DNA of 64,000 nt from Fallopia convolvulus (Eukaryota > Streptophyta > Magnoliopsida > Caryophyllales > Polygonaceae). The translations under genes and the position numbers were made by a program. Below are positions 60,118-64,000 of the stretch, one piece after another (the stretch's first letter is position 1; every line of letters starts with the position of its first letter). A model generated the notes under the pieces. It worked only from the letters and a program-made list of their open reading frames with translations. It had not been told where the DNA came from and did not search any database. Location: positions 29,581,865 to 29,645,864 of the forward strand of contig OZ024728.1 of NCBI GenBank assembly GCA_964016875.1, read 5' to 3'.

Positions 60118-60205
60118 TAAAATGCTGGGAGAAGATAACCTTGTTGTTAAAGTTCCAACGGCCATTTCTCGGAAAGAAGTCATCATTTCCAGATTTTAGC
60201 TGAAA
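60118..60205 (-). pseudogene. AGO4-clade Argonaute, second copy of one exon
   Basis: Reads LKSGNDDFFPRNGRWNFNNK followed by a possible donor. It repeats the last exon of the fragment at 58196-58254, and the match continues into the intron before it (caaatcaaa.cagcaagtcagt). This copy lies upstream of the other fragment in transcription sense, so a tandem or separate duplication of the Argonaute piece is required. Between the two, 59413-60117, I recognise no coding sequence. Confidence 0.7.
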
Positions 60206-60830
60206 GCAAATCAAAACAGCAAGTCAGTCGAAAACAACTACAATATAACGAAGACTTCTCAGGAAACAACAAGAGTTCACCAAAGGAAAATGCTCACATA
60301 TCTTTTACTACATGCACATAGTTAGATAAAATGAATAAGATCATTTACACTGTTTCATATTATAATATTACTACAACATATAGTACAAGGTTTATTTCTT
60401 ACTCCAGCATACCCGAAAGGAAGAGGGCAAACCTCTAACTGAAAATGCACAACCGCTGACTTGACCAAGCTTGTGTTGAATTTAAAACTGTAGTAGGTGC
60501 TATATTTCTCAGCTTGTTTGCAATCTTGTGAAATAAGTTGGAAAACTGATTGAGCTAAAAATCAGGGTTTCATCATCCAATTATAGTTGATTAAGCTAGT
60601 CAATGATCCAGAAATTAATCACATCTAGCACATAGACAAAACACAAAAGGGTAATTTGACATTTTCCACATAAATAAAGCGTGATAGAGATACGAATACG
60701 ATATTACTATATATGAGTTTCAATCAATTATGAATTTGGGAATAGAAGGAAAATACTTTAAAAAACTTATTCAATATCTTCACGACATGAGGAGAAAACC
60801 CTCCAGTTCTTTTAGATAGCTCTTACCGAT
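60206..60830. other. Spacer between Argonaute and MED26-like fragments
   Basis: AT-rich, no gene or repeat recognised. Confidence 0.4.
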
Positions 60831-61660
60831 CATGGTAGCCACTCAATCTTGTTTAGGTAGATCATGCAACTCCATGACTTGTATTGTCCTCTACTTCTTG
60901 GCTGTGTAACGGAAGAAACAAGTGATGATGCAAAAGTCAATTTTATCTCATACCAAAAATATAAGATCCATAAAATGAATCAGCAAAGGATTGATAAATG
61001 ACGCATACCATTATCAGCTTCTTGTTATCTTTCTTGAAGCCTTCTTTTGCAGCTTCTAGCTTTTCTTCGACAATATCTGCATTTGAACACCTTACTTTCT
61101 GAAGATGCAAGAAATTTAACGATAAATTCAGAGCTCAAAGTTCAAACTTGTCAATATTGCAGCAACAGAGTTTAGTGATTGTCTCATTTACCTCTGACTG
61201 AATGGATGGCCTCCTTGGGATGTCAGGCATATCTGATTTCTTTTGGAGCTTTTGTACTGAGTCCACATTAGGTTTTACTGGTCTACCTGGTCCAGATGTT
61301 GTAGTCAAAGGCTTATTACTTGGTTTTGGAACAGATTCATGTTTCCTTAGTGGTAGAACCTTGTCTTCTTTGGTCAAGATAACTTCCTCTTTAGAAGGTT
61401 ATTTTTGTATGGCAGCATCCGACTTGACTGCAGGAGGTCTTCTTCTAGTTCTCTGGTTCTTGTTGAATTCCCCGCTATTTTGAAGATCTAAAACAACATT
61501 CACCAATCAAAATCATGACTCTAAAAGTAGGAAATCCAAAAATAAGAGCAAAAAAGAAGTTTAACAAATGCATTTAGAAAGGCTAGTTTCACTCACTTCC
61601 CAAATCGTCTATGCCATCAAAGAACTTCATGTAAAGTCAAAACCCACAAGAAATAGAAAG
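60831..61660 (-). pseudogene. MED26-like (TFIIS N-domain Mediator subunit), C-terminal exons, broken
   Basis: Reverse strand: KFFDGIDDLG (61630-61600); DLQNSGEFNKNQRTRRRPPA and VKSDAAIQK, a stop, then SKEEVILTKEDKVLPLRKHE and SGPGRPVKPNVDSVQ (61490-61190). Then SNADIVEEKLEAAKEGFKKD (61100-61015), and KK, a stop, RTIQVMELHDLPKQ (60905-60840). The FFDG-DD...NSGEFNKN, EKLEAAK and RTIQVMELHDLPKQ blocks are those I associate with the C-terminal half of plant MED26 proteins. At least two in-frame stops. The TFIIS N-terminal domain is not seen upstream. Confidence 0.6.
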
Positions 61661-63039
61661 CTTAAGTTAATATTTAGTGGCCAAACAATCTTCAAACTAA
61701 CTTTAATTCCCACAAGGTAGAGCAGAGCACTTTGAACACAATGAATGAGTAAGGTTCATTCATGTAGCCCAGTCTGTATGAGCATACACAGAAGAGAATA
61801 TCACACATAATTGATACTATAAAATGTACAAAACTAAGGCATGTAACTTGCCTTGTAAGACATCGTTCCTAACAATTCCAAGATCTAAAGATAGGTACTC
61901 AAGAGCCCTGTTAACCAGCCCGTAAGAAATGTAGAGGAAAAACCAAAATTAACTTGTTTATAATGAGGCTTATGTTTGTTAGAATGTAAAAACACAAAAA
62001 TTGAACACATATAAACCGCAAAAAAAAAATCTCCTTCTTCTGTCAGGTCTTATGTTTTTTCATTTTGAAATATTCCAATAACCATTCACCAAATTGTTGC
62101 AATTTATAAACAAACCCCCACCCAAAATAAGAAGTTAGCGGATTAGGACAAAACGTGGTTCTCTTCATAAGGTATTTTCCTGCTAGTAATGTACATAGAA
62201 TTATATAAAACTAAGTGTAAGCATCTAAGCAATCAAATTACATCTTGCCCTTCACTATATAATACACACTTTTGTAAAGTTGTGTCTTTGTGTCCGTAGG
62301 TTTGGGTGAGTGTACAAGTGTCCTCCCAGGGTAGATTTCCCAATACACAGAAATAAGTGGCCAGTATAAAGGAATGAGTGCTATAAAAAATCAGTGAGCC
62401 CTCACTGAATTCGGTCAACTTAATTGCTTGTGGGTTTCAAAGAAACTACGCATAAATTGCCTCAAATCGTTCATTCTTAACGCCCACAACCAGCAAAGGC
62501 TCTCGCATGCCATTGCCATCAGCTACACCCCTTACCGAACAATCGCCCTTAACTTACGGATACACCACCGCCATACCTGCAGCACAAAGAATAGAAGAAT
62601 AAATAACCAGAATTTGCGAGTAAAACAACAAACAAGGGCGATGATTTATTTGGCCCAGCAAATCAACCAACGGTGAGGAGTCGCCTTTATCTTCATTACC
62701 TCCGTCACAGCAGGGCCGTCTTCATGCCTTCGAGACGAGTCGGTCGGAGATCGCGGTAGATGAAAGAGTACCTCGTGTAAAAGCTTGATGAATTGGCATT
62801 TGAAGTAGAATTATGTTATCATGTCAGCGTCTTCCTAACACGTGCCAATTTCTAAAAGTTGGAGATGGCGTTGCAGGATGAAGAGATTTTCAGTAATTCT
62901 ACATTCTAGGATAAAAAAAACGCACCAATTCTAGGCCAAAAAAAGAGGGGATGAGCAAATATACCAATAAACAATGAAAACAAAGTGACCAAGTTAGAAT
63001 GGTATAGCAAGTTGCACTATAAATTTAGCAAAAACAGCC
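61661..63039. other. Unassigned region
   Basis: No gene that I can support. A reverse-strand scrap near 61925-61860 (VNRALEYLSLDLGIVRNDVL) is open but unrecognised. Around 62690-62800 the base composition becomes GC-richer. Confidence 0.3.
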
Positions 63040-63120
63040 ACTAAGTACCTTGCCTTCACAATCGCATCAACAGCCCGCTGCTCCTGAGGGCTTAGTTGCC
63101 CAGTTTGCATGAAGGTTAAC
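63040..63120 (-). other. Possible exon scrap, unrecognised
   Basis: The reverse strand reads MQTGQLSPQEQRAVDAIVKA with a possible donor (gcaaggtac) after it. The composition is protein-like, but I do not recognise a family. It lies on the same strand as the preceding gene fragments. Confidence 0.3.
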
Positions 63121-64000
63121 ATCACGCCTAATAAACTGCTATTGTCAATTCAACAATTTAATGTACTTATAAATGATCTTTCCCTGCTATAATAGAATGT
63201 TTCAGTTTGTCATAAATTGCTACTTCTTGCATTTACTTGTGTGCCGTTCCTATTCAAATTTTAACTCCATTTATTTCTTTAACATGAGAAATTAGGATGT
63301 TAGATAAAGCCTATATGCTAGGAATTTGTTTAAAACCCAGTTTCCTACATTCACTAATAAGCTATAAAAAAAACCATAGGTTAGTGTGTGATCATCCATC
63401 ACCACTGACATTATCTTGACCTCCATCAAACTGTTCCATAAACAATAGGTTGAGTCTCTCATTATATTACCATAGGCTAATAAGTCATAACCCATTAATA
63501 TAAATGGTATGTGCAAGATAGAAAGAAGTGATACAATATTTTGGGAAGCTTGTTCTTTGTTTCCGTGTGGTGAGGGTGATGAGGTTTCTGGTCTTCCATT
63601 GTGCGCAGAGTTCCTCCCTGTGTAAAGAACAATAACATCTGAAAATTAGAGCTCAACTTGGTGGAAGCTATCGTTTTTAAAAGCTTAGGATCCTGCTTAT
63701 ACCAGAGGGTGAATTAAAGGAAGACGCCAGGTTCTTTGTCCACAGCTTTCTAAGCAGCACATGAATATAATGATGCTTGATGAGAATGAATGTACATCTC
63801 ATAATACACACCAGTAAGTCGATCCAGAGAGACAAATTCCTATCAACAAGTCATGGCCATCCTTAGCCTCAGGAGCAAATGCAAGCCACACAGGGTTGGT
63901 GTCACCAAATTGGCTCGTTCAAAAACAAACAGAAATTGTGATCAAGAGTAAAAGTTGATTTTGAAAAGGACTTGCAATACAATGCAGATGGATCAAAAAT
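63121..64000. other. Unassigned window end, with possible reverse-strand coding scrap
   Basis: Near 63880-63720 the reverse strand gives SLDRLTGVYYEMYIHSHQAS and, after a stop, KAVDKEPGVFL. Upstream another frame gives PVWLAFAPEAKDGHD. The look is that of decayed exons of one gene; the family is unknown to me. Bases 63121-63700 show nothing. Confidence 0.3.

Noticed and set aside
59971..60186. Reverse-strand frame next to the Argonaute exon as further Argonaute sequence
   Set aside because: Past NFNNK the reading does not match Argonaute; it is intron-like, and the similar-looking GTEWGPGV stretch has no counterpart that I know.

Overview
The window is nuclear DNA of a flowering plant, most probably a eudicot. 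It is AT-rich and intron-rich and packed with plant transposon lineages: Tat, Athila and Tekay/Del Ty3-Gypsy elements, hAT elements, a Helitron, LINEs, SINEs and MITEs. I can trace four intact protein genes exon by exon, all with plant-type relatives. Everything else is mobile DNA, decayed gene copies or spacer.

Layout. 1-7.3 kb: two broken Tat-lineage remnants, one split by a solo LTR, with a reverse-strand Athila-lineage remnant between them. 8.2-10.7 kb (+): a nine-exon SAM-dependent methyltransferase of the EEF1AKMT4/METTL13-like type. 11.2-13.2 kb: reverse-strand LINE pieces, partly tandemly duplicated, and a reverse Tat piece. 13.6-23.7 kb: a complete Tekay/Del-like LTR retrotransposon with 2.9-kb LTRs and a perfect 5-bp target duplication but a dead interior. 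23.9-26.1 kb: a gag-like remnant and a reverse hAT remnant. 26.4-29.7 kb: a hAT transposon with an 8-bp target duplication and a lightly damaged transposase. 31.1-34.2 kb (+): a PTI1-like protein kinase with the same SINE family in two introns. 34.9-36.7 kb (-): pyruvate dehydrogenase kinase, convergent with the kinase. 37.3-38.5 kb: two MITEs back to back. 38.9-40.4 kb: a solo LTR. 40.6-47.4 kb: a foldback-like element with arrays of a GTTCAT-type motif, opened by an Athila-like short LTR retrotransposon. 47.7-50.3 kb: a LINE fragment interrupted by a Helitron. 50.6-54.4 kb (-): an intact, probably domesticated hAT-transposase gene with two BED zinc fingers. 54.9-61.7 kb (-): exon pieces of at least four unrelated genes (WDR6-like, ABCB transporter, AGO4-like Argonaute, MED26-like), all on one strand and all broken.

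The four intact genes have no evident shared pathway; this is an ordinary gene-poor plant interval. The items most worth following are: (1) the one-strand cluster of fragments from several genes, with a Helitron-like CTAG end beside it, which looks like serial gene capture; (2) a Helitron whose insertion point is fixed to the base by the reading frame of the interrupted LINE; (3) a SINE family sharing its 3' end with the local LINE, one copy ending 18 bases from a splice acceptor; (4) GTTCA-array MITE/foldback elements; and (5) GCGATCGC palindromes in a hAT transposon and in an unrelated LTR family. All similarity calls come from reading translations by eye; no search was run.
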